DNA of 7,947 nt. Origin: Nitrospirota bacterium. Lineage in GTDB: Bacteria > Nitrospirota > Nitrospiria > Nitrospirales > UBA8639. The notes below the pieces were generated by a model. That model saw only the letters and a list, made by a program, of their open reading frames with translations, did not search any database and was not told the DNA's origin. Where the stretch lies: contig JAOUNC010000120.1 in assembly GCA_029881175.1 (NCBI GenBank), positions 1 through 7,947 of the forward strand, given 5' to 3'. This document shows positions 1 through 6,118 of the stretch, piece by piece (position 1 is the stretch's first letter; each line of letters begins with the position of its first letter). The position numbers and the translations under genes are program-made.

Positions 1-230
1 GCTAACGTGGTCTTCCCCGTCCCTGGCGGGCCCCATAGAATGAGTGAGGGCACCCGATCCTGTTCAATGGCCATGCGCAACGGCTGATCTTCTGCCAGAA
101 CGTCTTCCTGCCCCACAAACTCATCAAACTCCTGCGGGCGCATTCGCTCCGCTAACGGAACTTGGCGATTATCGGAAGATTCCTGAACAGGGAAAAGATC
201 TTCTTGGGACTGTGACTCAAATGATTCCAT
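1..230 (-). CDS. rarA: Replication-associated recombination protein A (RarA/MgsA family AAA+ ATPase), N-terminal part only
   Basis: The gene runs off the left edge; 76 codons are visible, from an ATG at 228-230. After an acidic, glutamine-rich leader of about 25 residues comes LAERMRP (26-32), then EFVGQ (37-41), and then the Walker A motif GPPGTGKT (68-75) preceded by LILW. This order (LAERMRP, then G-Q, then [10 protein letters not shown]) is typical of RarA/MgsA/WRNIP1 ATPases and separates them from RuvB and DnaX. Family members are about 430-450 residues, so roughly five sixths of the gene lies outside the window. The family acts at stalled replication forks with SSB and the replisome. 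No strong Shine-Dalgarno sequence precedes the ATG; the nearest purine run (AGGGG) is too far upstream. A later start at Met30 would delete conserved LAERMRP, so it is unlikely. The gene diverges from the hydrolase at 406. It was found by reading the reverse strand directly, as the frame is open at the window edge. Confidence 0.88.
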   Translation of the reverse strand, partial: MESFESQSQEDLFPVQESSDNRQVPLAERMRPQEFDEFVGQEDVLAEDQPLRMAIEQDRVPSLILWGPPGTGKTTL

Positions 231-405
231 AGCAATTCACTGAACCCCTAGGCATTTCTGGAAGCAAATTTCGTGATTACCTCTCTAGTTTCAGTATGCT
301 ATAACCACCGACCATGCACCTGCAAATGAAATCAGGAGATGGTTCTTTGTTTGCTTCCCTCGAAAAGAATCGATGTGGACGCCGTAGACGAAAAAGGAGG
401 GAAGG
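231..405. promoter_or_regulatory. Divergent intergenic region between rarA and the alpha/beta-hydrolase
   Basis: These 175 bp separate two divergently transcribed genes, so promoters for both should lie here. For the hydrolase, TATAAC at 300-305 or TATGCT at 295-300 could be a -10 box, with the poor -35 candidate TTCGTG at 270-275. The spacer is 19 bp or more, so the match is weak. The hydrolase's ribosome-binding site AAAGGAGG occupies 393-400. No operator-like palindrome stands out. Confidence 0.3.
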
Positions 406-1200
406 GTGAAGGTTGTCATTCATGGAGTCACCGTCGGGTATACCGATCAAGGGAACGGCACGCCGCTCGTCTTCATCCATGCCTTTCCACTTTCCAAATC
501 CATGTGGCAACCTCAAGTGGATGCCCTCAAAGACACCTATCGAGTGATCACCATCGACCTTGGAGGACATGGAGAATCCGACATCGTGTTATGGAATGAT
601 TCGTTGGACCATTATGCCAAGCATGTCATCCAGCTACTCGATCATCTCGGGATTGCTCAAGCCGTGTTTGTGGGCTTGTCGATGGGCGGGTATACCCTCT
701 TCTCGATCTATCGACATTATGCGAATCGAGTACAAGCGATGGTCTTGGCAGATACGAGAGCTCAAGCGGATAGTGAGGAAGGGAAAGCTGGACGTCGTTC
801 AATGGCTGAATTGGCATTTAGCGATGGCGCACCGGCCATTGCCGACCTCATGCTTCCTAAACTTCTGACCCCTTCAACCATGGAGCATCATTCTGAAATT
901 GTGGAGCAGGTTCGACAGATGATTCTTCACACATCAACGGCAGGAATTGTCGTCGATTTGGTGGCGATGGCCGCCAGGCCAGATTCCACCGAGCTCCTTC
1001 CTACTATCACCTGCCCAACGTTAGTCATTGTTGGCGAAGACGACCAGGCCACTCCCGTCGCAGAATCAGAAAACATCGCTCAAAGAATTCCCGGCGCAAC
1101 CTTGGTGAAGATTCCTCAAGCCGGCCACCTTTCAAATGTCGAACAGCCAGCCGCCTTCAATCAGGCAATGAGATCATTTTTGGAGCAAAATGGACGATAA
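406..1200 (+). CDS. Alpha/beta-hydrolase fold protein (3-oxoadipate enol-lactonase-like)
   Basis: This 264-residue protein has a complete alpha/beta-hydrolase layout. The HAF oxyanion-type motif is at 25-27, after strand LVFIH. The nucleophile elbow GLSMGG (90-95) puts the nucleophile at Ser92. The acid is probably Asp213 in GEDDQATP, and the catalytic histidine is His241 in AGHLSNVEQP. Residues 130-190 form the helical cap. Length and motif spacing match the small soluble esterase/lactonase group that includes PcaD and BioH-like enzymes; the substrate cannot be read from the sequence. No signal peptide is seen, so it should be cytoplasmic. Translation starts at GTG 406-408: AAAGGAGG ends 5 bases upstream, which is near ideal and fixes the start. 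The gene stands alone and converges on the minus-strand genes beyond 1260. The fold is certain; the specific function is not. Confidence 0.9.
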   Translation: MKVVIHGVTVGYTDQGNGTPLVFIHAFPLSKSMWQPQVDALKDTYRVITIDLGGHGESDIVLWNDSLDHYAKHVIQLLDHLGIAQAVFVGLSMGGYTLFSIYRHYANRVQAMVLADTRAQADSEEGKAGRRSMAELAFSDGAPAIADLMLPKLLTPSTMEHHSEIVEQVRQMILHTSTAGIVVDLVAMAARPDSTELLPTITCPTLVIVGEDDQATPVAESENIAQRIPGATLVKIPQAGHLSNVEQPAAFNQAMRSFLEQNGR

Positions 1201-1212
1201 CCGCCTGGATGC

Positions 1213-1244
1213 TGAAATAAGGTAAAGAGGTATTTCATCTTTTA
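1213..1244 (+). terminator. Weak possible terminator after the hydrolase
   Basis: TGAAATA (1213-1219) and TATTTCA (1231-1237) form a perfect 7-bp stem with an 11-base loop, followed by a T-rich stretch. It begins 13 bases after the hydrolase stop. The stem is mostly A-T, so it would be a poor intrinsic terminator. Confidence 0.3.
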
Positions 1245-1263
1245 TCGACAAAAACTCTTACAT

Positions 1264-1494
1264 CTACCCCATCAGCACATATCCCAAATAGCCGACAGAC
1301 ATCGTCAAGATTAAGCCCACAATGGTTTTGGTTCCCAGCAAAGTTTCCCCTCGCCAGAAACATAGGCCGACCATTCCCACCATCAGAATTTCAAAAAAGA
1401 AACGTATTTCTCCATGAGGCTGTAAAGCCCAGTACGACACTGGACCGATAAATTGCCAATTTGAGAAGGGGAAGAAATGGGGACGGGGAAGGAG
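1264..1494 (-). pseudogene. Small two-helix membrane protein, or C-terminal remnant of a larger one
   Basis: On the minus strand, 76 sense codons are open between an upstream TGA (complement of 1495-1497) and a TAG stop (1264-1266). The translation looks protein-like. A polar start with FPFSNWQF and YWALQPHGE is followed by a hydrophobic segment at about 31-47 (IRFFFEILMVGMVGLCFW), a short RGETLLGTKT turn, and a second hydrophobic segment at about 58-76 ending YLGYVLMG. No ATG with a ribosome-binding site is present. The first in-frame start is GTG at 1438-1440, giving 58 residues, with no purine-rich site before it. An in-frame ATG (1518-1520) lies on the far side of the TGA, after eight more codons (MTNRVRSL). 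It may be a short real gene, a gene broken by the TGA, or a tail left by an upstream insertion or deletion. I do not recognise the family. Confidence 0.4.
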
Positions 1495-1519
1495 TCAAAG
1501 AGATCGAACACGATTAGTC

Positions 1520-1830
1520 ATGCCTCAAAATATTGCTCCCAAATCACGGGCGCTGGTAGACCTCGCCAAACCTTCTCCCGGAAGTAAAAGACAAACATCG
1601 GAGCATCTGGAACGACGGCTCCGGCCAGGACCGCTCATTGATCGATCGGTGCGCGCTTCCTTGAGTTTGCGCGCCACCGGAGTCGGCGAACCGCGCAGGG
1701 GATCGAAAATCTTGCCCCTGCAGAGGCAGGGAGCCACGCCACGGCCAACATGGTTTTGACTACTTTTGCCGAAACAAAAGGACAGTCGTGGTCCTGTAAA
1801 AATGGACGGAAAGAAAAACCCCACAAGGGG
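1520..1830. repeat. GC-rich, hairpin-rich intergenic block, probable dispersed repeat
   Basis: This non-genic block is richer in G+C than its surroundings and holds several stem-loops in a row. CGGAGC/GCTCCG is at 1599-1604 and 1618-1623. CGGTG-CGCGC pairs with GCGCG-CCACCG, with one bulge, at 1647-1656 and 1669-1679. GCAGGGG/CCCCTGC is at 1695-1701 and 1715-1721. CTTTTG/CAAAAG is at 1763-1768 and 1775-1780, and AGGAC/GTCCT at 1780-1784 and 1791-1795. CCCC/GGGG is at 1819-1822 and 1827-1830. The first three have loops of 12-13 bases and centres about 45-52 bases apart. Both strands stay open for 80-100 codons, but the translations are Arg/Pro/Ser/Cys-rich with no domain, as expected for structured repeat DNA. 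From memory, similar peptide strings (CLCRGKIFDPLRGSPTPVAR) appear as spurious annotations in many genomes; this was not checked. Confidence 0.5.
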
Positions 1831-1834
1831 AGGG
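1815..1834 (-). terminator. Weak terminator-like hairpin at the edge of the repeat block
   Basis: Read on the minus strand, a CCCC-TTGT-GGGG hairpin is followed directly by five T residues and then CTTT. The stem is only four pairs, but all G-C. It lies about 235 bp downstream of the folE stop and could end the minus-strand transcription unit. The distance and the short stem make this uncertain. Confidence 0.25.
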
Positions 1835-2065
1835 GGGGATCTACTTGACCACCACTAGAGCAGAATGTTGACAGGACAGTCTTCGACGATCAGCAATAGC
1901 AGAAAGAAAAAAGAACCATAAGACCGGCGCATCCTGCGCTCCTGGCCCATCCGTGGGAAAAGAAGACTGCAAATAAATGATGAACGGTATTTAAGCTGAT
2001 TCTTAGGAAATGGTCAAGATGGGCGTGATTCTCAACTCTGCCAGACAAGAACGGTTGGACGGAAC
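1831..2065. other. Non-coding stretch downstream of folE
   Basis: I see no convincing gene here. CAGTCTTC (1877-1884) and GAAGACTG (1962-1969) form an 8-bp inverted repeat 77 bases apart, which may be chance. TAAG/CTTA near 1994-2008 makes only a four-pair stem. No strong intrinsic terminator follows folE directly. Confidence 0.4.
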
Positions 2066-2734
2066 TTAGTCAGCATCGCCGCCACGTTGGCGGATCAATT
2101 TGAGAAATTCATCTCGCGTTTGTTGTTGTTTTCTGAACACACCTAACATTTCACTGGTGACGGCCACTGTGTTTTGCTTTTCAACGCCCCGCATACTCAT
2201 ACACAAATGCCGCGCTTCCATGACCACCCCCACCCCATGTGGATTGAGTTTTTCCTGAATGGTATGGGCGATCTGCACGGTTAATCGTTCTTGCACCTGC
2301 AAGCGACGACTGAACATGTCGACAATACGCGGCACCTTGCTCAACCCCACCACATGCTTACGAGGAATATAGCCCACGTGACATTTGCCAAAAAACGGCA
2401 ACAAATGATGTTCGCACAGGCTATAAAAATCAATGTCTTTGACGATCACCATTTCGTCATATTGAATGGGAAAGAGTGCATCGTTAAGCAGCGTGTCGAT
2501 ATCTTGATGATACCCCTGCGTCAAATAGGTTAAGGCTTTGGCCACCCGCGTCGGTGTCTCCTGCAACCCATTGCGATCAGGATTTTCTCCAAGTTGGCTG
2601 AGTAATTTCCGAATCGTCGGCTCAATATCTTGGATCGCAGCGGGTGCCGTGATCTCAATCTGATCCGAGTCTGCGATCTTCCGGATATTTCGAGCCTTGG
2701 ATACGGCCTTGGATTTTGAGGATTTTGATTGCAT
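2066..2734 (-). CDS. folE: GTP cyclohydrolase I (type IA, zinc-dependent)
   Basis: This 222-residue enzyme converts GTP to 7,8-dihydroneopterin triphosphate plus formate, the entry step to folate and other pterins. The whole family signature is present: [12 protein letters not shown] (56-67), [20 protein letters not shown] (105-124), [22 protein letters not shown] (130-151) and [12 protein letters not shown] (173-184). The zinc ligands are Cys107, His110 and Cys178, each three less than the E. coli FolE numbers (110, 113, 181), so it is the zinc type rather than FolE2. The basic first 20 residues ([16 protein letters not shown]) are outside the conserved core. AAGGAG lies four bases before the ATG at 2732-2734. 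It is the last gene of the minus-strand array, 44 bp after the PTPS-family gene, whose substrate it makes. The toroidal decamer and cytoplasmic location follow from the family. Confidence 0.97.
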   Translation of the reverse strand: MQSKSSKSKAVSKARNIRKIADSDQIEITAPAAIQDIEPTIRKLLSQLGENPDRNGLQETPTRVAKALTYLTQGYHQDIDTLLNDALFPIQYDEMVIVKDIDFYSLCEHHLLPFFGKCHVGYIPRKHVVGLSKVPRIVDMFSRRLQVQERLTVQIAHTIQEKLNPHGVGVVMEARHLCMSMRGVEKQNTVAVTSEMLGVFRKQQQTRDEFLKLIRQRGGDAD

Positions 2735-2778
2735 ACCTCTCCTTACATCTCCGGTCGAGGAGAATATCCCCTAAAAAA

Positions 2779-3201
2779 TTAGGGCTTCGGATCACCAACA
2801 TAGTCGAAAAAATTGTCTCGGGTTTCGACAACCCTGATATTCTCTAATTGCCCGGAAGGGATTCTTTCAACTAACAATTCCCAGATCAATCGCGCGAGAT
2901 TTTCTCCCGTAGTGGTCAGACCTTGAAAAGCCGGATCGAAATTCAGATGTTGGTGATCAAACCGAGCCACAACGTGTTCATTCACGATTTGATCGAGCGT
3001 CTCCACATCCGTGACCAGCCCTGTTGTGGCATTCAATGCACCCTGAATGGTGACTTGCACCGTATAATTATGTCCGTGCCCATTCGGGTTATTACATTTG
3101 CCAAAGATGTGTCGATTGACGTCATCCGGCAATTGATCGGTATGCAAACGATGTGCAGCACAAAAGGTGTAGGTACGAGTGATGGAGGTGAGCGCTGCCA
3201 T
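2779..3201 (-). CDS. 6-pyruvoyl-tetrahydropterin synthase / QueD family protein, with a eukaryote-type Cys motif
   Basis: This 140-residue T-fold enzyme belongs to the family that converts dihydroneopterin triphosphate to 6-pyruvoyl-tetrahydropterin (PTPS) or 6-carboxy-tetrahydropterin (QueD). The zinc ligands are His17 (FCAAHRL), His42 and His44 (GHGHNY). The catalytic residues are probably Cys36, with Asp82-His83 in RFDHQHLN, and the pterin-anchoring Glu126 in VVETRDNFF. The motif GKCNNPNGHGHNY has five residues between Cys and HGH, as in animal PTPS; classical QueD has three (CxxxHGH). It is not the PTPS-III folate-type variant, which has Glu in place of Cys. An in-frame TAG six bases upstream forces the start at the ATG 3199-3201 or later, although no clear ribosome-binding site precedes it. 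The pairing with folE, 44 bp downstream, supports a role in pterin or deazapurine synthesis. Whether it serves queuosine or a biopterin-like cofactor is open. Confidence 0.9.
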   Translation of the reverse strand: MAALTSITRTYTFCAAHRLHTDQLPDDVNRHIFGKCNNPNGHGHNYTVQVTIQGALNATTGLVTDVETLDQIVNEHVVARFDHQHLNFDPAFQGLTTTGENLARLIWELLVERIPSGQLENIRVVETRDNFFDYVGDPKP

Positions 3202-3221
3202 GAGGAGCTAGGGTTCTAAGG

Positions 3222-3239
3222 AACAACGAGCCTGTTGTT
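3222..3239 (-). other. Short hairpin between the ferredoxin and PTPS genes
   Basis: AACAAC (3222-3227) and GTTGTT (3234-3239) make a perfect 6-bp stem with a 6-base loop, about 20 bases before the PTPS start. No T tract follows, so it is not a standard terminator. It could modulate translation or RNA stability, or be chance. Confidence 0.25.
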
Positions 3240-3279
3240 GGTAAAGAGACGCAAACACCCCTCCAGGCCATCCGCACGT

Positions 3280-3630
3280 TTATGATTGAGAGGAGGCCTT
3301 CAACGTATCGGATTGGCCCAGAGATGGCTTATCCCATTTTTCTTCTGGTACCTGAACGATGACATCACCTAATAACCGAGCCTGGCACCCCAATCGACGA
3401 TAAGGTTCGGTAAGGGCTTCTCGATCCAGTAAATCTTGCTCATCAAAATCAATGTCGGACAAATTCTCCAGTCCCACCAGCACATCAACACGACAAGTGG
3501 TACATGAAGCATTCCCCCCACAATCATGAGGTAACGGAAAGCCTAACTGCTCGGCTGCCTCTAAAAGAGAAAGATTGGCTTCAACCTCTCCACTTTTTCC
3601 TTCTGGATGAATAAATGTCACGCGAGGCAT
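3280..3630 (-). CDS. [2Fe-2S] ferredoxin (adrenodoxin / plant-type fold)
   Basis: This 116-residue soluble ferredoxin carries a single [2Fe-2S] cluster. The ligands are Cys37, Cys43, Cys46 and Cys82: CGGNASCTTC gives Cx5Cx2C, and the fourth lies in YRRLGCQAR. The N-terminal MPRVTFIHPEGKSGEVEA and the LLEAAEQLGFPLPHDCGG stretch are typical of the beta-grasp ferredoxin fold, as is the acidic patch DIDFDEQDLLD (59-69), a usual partner-docking surface. A polar tail of about 20 residues (after EEKWDKPS) goes beyond the fold. The gene starts 12 bases after the nuoF-like stop, and its ribosome-binding site (TAAGGGA) overlaps that stop, so the two are almost certainly co-transcribed and perhaps translationally coupled. 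It is therefore probably the electron partner of that flavoprotein. The isc-type ferredoxin Fdx is an alternative by sequence, but no isc genes are near. Confidence 0.93.
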   Translation of the reverse strand: MPRVTFIHPEGKSGEVEANLSLLEAAEQLGFPLPHDCGGNASCTTCRVDVLVGLENLSDIDFDEQDLLDREALTEPYRRLGCQARLLGDVIVQVPEEKWDKPSLGQSDTLKASSQS

Positions 3631-3642
3631 GAACTGAATCCC

Positions 3643-4938
3643 TTATCCGGCAGATACCGGGACCGGTTTTACCGGACACCGACCTAATCGAATATGCTCG
3701 TCAAACTCATGGCGAAATAATCGCAAACTATTTTGGACTAAGACCGCCGCACCAGTGACCAAGGTGCAAAAACCTGTGCCTTTCACAAACCCACAAATTT
3801 GTAACAACTTGGCCAAATCTTTCTCTTCGCCCTGCCCGTCTTCAATTTTCCGTATCAGCGTCGCCAGCTCTTCGGTGCCGATTCTGCAAGGTGGGCATTG
3901 TCCACAGGTCTCTCGTTCAAAAAAATGCGCAAACTTTAAAGTTTGCTGCACCATGCACGTGGCATCATCCACCACAATGACACCGGCAGAGCCAAGGCCT
4001 GTTCCTGCTTTTTTTAACGAATCAAAATCCATGGGGAGATCTAACTGATCCGCACCGATCATGGAGAATGAGGGCCCACCTGGAAACACCGCTTTGACGG
4101 CATGCCCATTGGGCACCCCTTGCCCGCAAACTTCAATTAAATGACGGATTGTGGTTCCCAGGGGCAATTCATACACACCAGGCCGATTGACCGCGCCACT
4201 CAGTGAAAACAACATGGTCCCCGGCGTGGTACTCGTCCCGACTTCTCGAAACCACGCAGGACCATTCCGTAACAGGTTCGGAATATTCGATAAGGTTTCG
4301 ACATTATTCACGAGCGTGGGCTTGCCATGCAACCCAAATTCTGTAGGATAAAATGGCGGCTTTTGCTTCGGTTGCGCCGGGCGGCCTTGCATGGACTCCA
4401 GCATGGCTGTTTCCTCGCCAGCGACATAACTGCCATAGCCATCAAAAACTTCGATGTCGAGTGTGAACCCCGTTCCCAGAATGTTTTCTCCCAAAAACCC
4501 CTTCGCTCTCGCCTCATCCTTAGCCCGCTCAAAAATGGCTTTCTCTTCCGCAAATTCATGGTTGAGATAAATATAGGCGGCCTTGGCTCCCACCGTATGG
4601 GCAGCGATTAAGCAGCCCTCTAACAATTGATGGGGATGATGCCTGAGCAAATAGCGGTCTTTAAAGGTCCCTGGTTCATGCTCCCCCGCATTACACACAA
4701 AATAGCGTTCTTTGATTCGATGATTCAGGACTTTGTCCCATTTCAACCCAGTAGGGAAACCTGCGCCACCACGCCCTCGCAAGAGCGCCTCCTTCAATTG
4801 GGCAACCACAGATGGTGCATCGTGCTTGGTCACGCATTGCTGCCATGCCTCATAACCCCCATGCTGGCAATAGGACTCAATATCCCAAGCCTCTCCGGGA
4901 ATTTCCCGCAACACGCGCGGAGTCATCGTCTCAACCAC
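3643..4938 (-). CDS. NuoF-like NADH-binding FMN / [4Fe-4S] flavoprotein subunit, stand-alone
   Basis: This 431-residue protein has the domain order of the complex I 51-kDa subunit: Rossmann-like FMN/NADH domain with GRGGAGFPTGLKW (55-67), VCNAGEHEPGTFKDR (81-95), YVAGEETA (171-178) and VNNVET (210-215), then the SLBB-like segment, then a C-terminal [4Fe-4S] helical domain with Cys345, Cys348, Cys351 (CGQCPPC) and Cys391. It should exchange electrons between NAD(H) and a ferredoxin or quinone module. Two motifs depart from typical NuoF: the usual NADExEPGT reads NAGEHEPGT (Gly85, His87), and the usual YIRxEY reads YLNHEF (124-129). No nuoE, nuoG or membrane subunit adjoins it; a [2Fe-2S] ferredoxin follows 12 bases downstream. 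GTG at 4936-4938 with AGAGG seven bases upstream is preferred over the ATG four codons later. A bifurcating dehydrogenase or HydB/HoxF relative is possible. The fold is certain; the complex is not. Confidence 0.9.
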   Translation of the reverse strand: MVETMTPRVLREIPGEAWDIESYCQHGGYEAWQQCVTKHDAPSVVAQLKEALLRGRGGAGFPTGLKWDKVLNHRIKERYFVCNAGEHEPGTFKDRYLLRHHPHQLLEGCLIAAHTVGAKAAYIYLNHEFAEEKAIFERAKDEARAKGFLGENILGTGFTLDIEVFDGYGSYVAGEETAMLESMQGRPAQPKQKPPFYPTEFGLHGKPTLVNNVETLSNIPNLLRNGPAWFREVGTSTTPGTMLFSLSGAVNRPGVYELPLGTTIRHLIEVCGQGVPNGHAVKAVFPGGPSFSMIGADQLDLPMDFDSLKKAGTGLGSAGVIVVDDATCMVQQTLKFAHFFERETCGQCPPCRIGTEELATLIRKIEDGQGEEKDLAKLLQICGFVKGTGFCTLVTGAAVLVQNSLRLFRHEFDEHIRLGRCPVKPVPVSAG

Positions 4939-5037
4939 AATCGGCCTCTGTTGAAAAAGTTATAACCATACATTTCATATACATCCCTACCATGATCAAT
5001 CGGCCATTCGCCCCATTCAAAATTTCATCGCAACCCC

Positions 5038-5067
5038 ACTATACGAACGGGTCTCTCAGGGCGTCAA
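5038..5067 (-). promoter_or_regulatory. Sigma-70-type promoter for the nuoF-like / ferredoxin / pterin genes
   Basis: On the minus strand, TTGACG (complement of 5062-5067) and TATAGT (complement of 5038-5043) are separated by 18 bp, a good match to -35 and -10 consensus boxes. Transcription would start near 5031, leaving a leader of about 90 bases before the GTG at 4938. It lies in the 193-bp gap after mdh, the largest gap in the minus-strand array, and suggests a separate unit here. I see no clear mdh terminator upstream of it. Confidence 0.5.
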
Positions 5068-5131
5068 GCAGAGTATTTGGCAGTCAACCGGCCATTAAAT
5101 TGACCAGGCACACACACCCAACACCGATGAG

Positions 5132-6079
5132 TTAGGCCGTCTTCTTCATCATTTGATTCACTTCCTCACATAATTCTCGAACCGCCTGGGCCGAGGCTTC
5201 AAGAGCCGTTCGTTCCTCAGTGGTCAAGGCATATTCCATAATGGTCTCCGCTCCATTCACCCCCAGCTTGACCGGCACCCCCAACACGAGACCATGAAAT
5301 CCATACTCGCCTTCACATAACACCGCACAGGGGAGAATTTTCTTTTGATCTTTCGAAATGGCTTCGACCATTTCCACCACTGAAGCTGCTGGAGCATAAA
5401 AGGCACTGCCCGTCTTGAGCAAATTGACAATTTCTGCTCCCCCTTCGCGTGTTCGCTTGATCAAGGCGTCGAGGACGTCAGGTGAAAGACATTCGTTTAT
5501 AGGACGACCGGCGACTGTGGTATAGCGAATCAGTGGAACCATCGAATCACCATGCCCGCCTAAGACCATCGCATGTATATTTTCCACAGACACCTCCAGC
5601 GCTTCTGCAATAAAGGAACGAAATCGTGCCGAATCCAGGACGCCGGCCATTCCTATAACCCGGTTTCTTGGGAAACCACTCACGCGGGAGGCCACATGGG
5701 TCATCACATCCAACGGATTAGAGACAATAATTAGAATGGCGTCCGGCGACCGCTTGGCTGTTTCCCGAACTACCGAAGACACAATATTGGTATTCGTTTC
5801 CAACAATTCGTCTCGACTCATACCCGGCCGCCTGGGGATACCCGAGGTAATGATCACCAGATCTGAATCTTTGGTGGCTTCATAACTATTGGCCCCAGTC
5901 ACCGCGGAATCATACGCACAGACGGGCCCCGCTTCGACTAAGTCCAGCGCCTTGCCCTGTGGCATTCCTTCAACAATATCCACCAACACAATGTCGTACC
6001 AATTTTTTTCTGCAAGGCGTTGCGCAATCGACCCCCCCACATTCCCCGCACCCACAACCGTTACTTTTACGCGTCTCAT
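5132..6079 (-). CDS. mdh: Malate dehydrogenase, LDH-like NAD-dependent type
   Basis: This cytoplasmic enzyme interconverts malate and oxaloacetate with NAD(H), in either TCA direction. Counting 315 residues from the ATG at 6077-6079: dinucleotide motif GAGNVG (10-15); Asp34 after strand two, which selects NAD over NADP; the active-site loop IPRRPGMSR (81-89), whose Arg83-Arg84 is MDH-like where lactate dehydrogenase has Gln; SNPLDV (120-125); Asp149 and Arg152 in LDSARF; and catalytic His176 in GGHGDSMVP. Length fits the LDH-like MDH group known from Chlorobi, Aquificae and Nitrospirae rather than the longer E. coli type. The frame stays open to a GTG at 6110-6112, but the 11 extra residues ([11 protein letters not shown]) precede the conserved [11 protein letters not shown] start, and GGTGAGG sits just before the chosen ATG. 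The 135-residue gene ends 39 bp upstream. In an autotroph using the reductive TCA cycle this would reduce oxaloacetate. Confidence 0.95.
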   Translation of the reverse strand: MRRVKVTVVGAGNVGGSIAQRLAEKNWYDIVLVDIVEGMPQGKALDLVEAGPVCAYDSAVTGANSYEATKDSDLVIITSGIPRRPGMSRDELLETNTNIVSSVVRETAKRSPDAILIIVSNPLDVMTHVASRVSGFPRNRVIGMAGVLDSARFRSFIAEALEVSVENIHAMVLGGHGDSMVPLIRYTTVAGRPINECLSPDVLDALIKRTREGGAEIVNLLKTGSAFYAPAASVVEMVEAISKDQKKILPCAVLCEGEYGFHGLVLGVPVKLGVNGAETIMEYALTTEERTALEASAQAVRELCEEVNQMMKKTA

Positions 6080-6118
6080 ACCCTCACCCATCCCTTTGAG
6101 GCTTCCAGCCACGTGCGC

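Noticed and set aside
44..232. Plus-strand 62-residue frame opposite rarA
   Set aside because: The reverse strand encodes the Walker A and LAERMRP motifs of RarA; the plus frame is a shadow.
1495..1497. TGA in the membrane-protein-like frame as a selenocysteine or read-through codon
   Set aside because: No SECIS-like hairpin was seen directly after it, and the eight codons before it do not look like a conserved N-terminus. Truncation is simpler.
1520..1824. Overlapping open frames on both strands (79 residues plus, 99 and 63 residues minus)
   Set aside because: The three translations are Arg/Pro/Ser/Cys-rich with no domain, lack ribosome-binding sites, and lie on the hairpin block. They are by-products of GC-rich repeat DNA.
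1855..1950. A 31-residue minus-strand frame with a basic start and a hydrophobic run, like a tiny secreted or membrane peptide
   Set aside because: There is no ribosome-binding site before its ATG, no neighbour suggests a role, and its hydrophobic part comes from a TTCTTTTTTC tract.
4627..5135. Plus-strand frames of 112 and 107 residues opposite the nuoF-like gene start and its upstream gap
   Set aside because: They overlap a strongly conserved gene and a promoter-bearing gap, have no recognisable domain, and show no ribosome-binding site.
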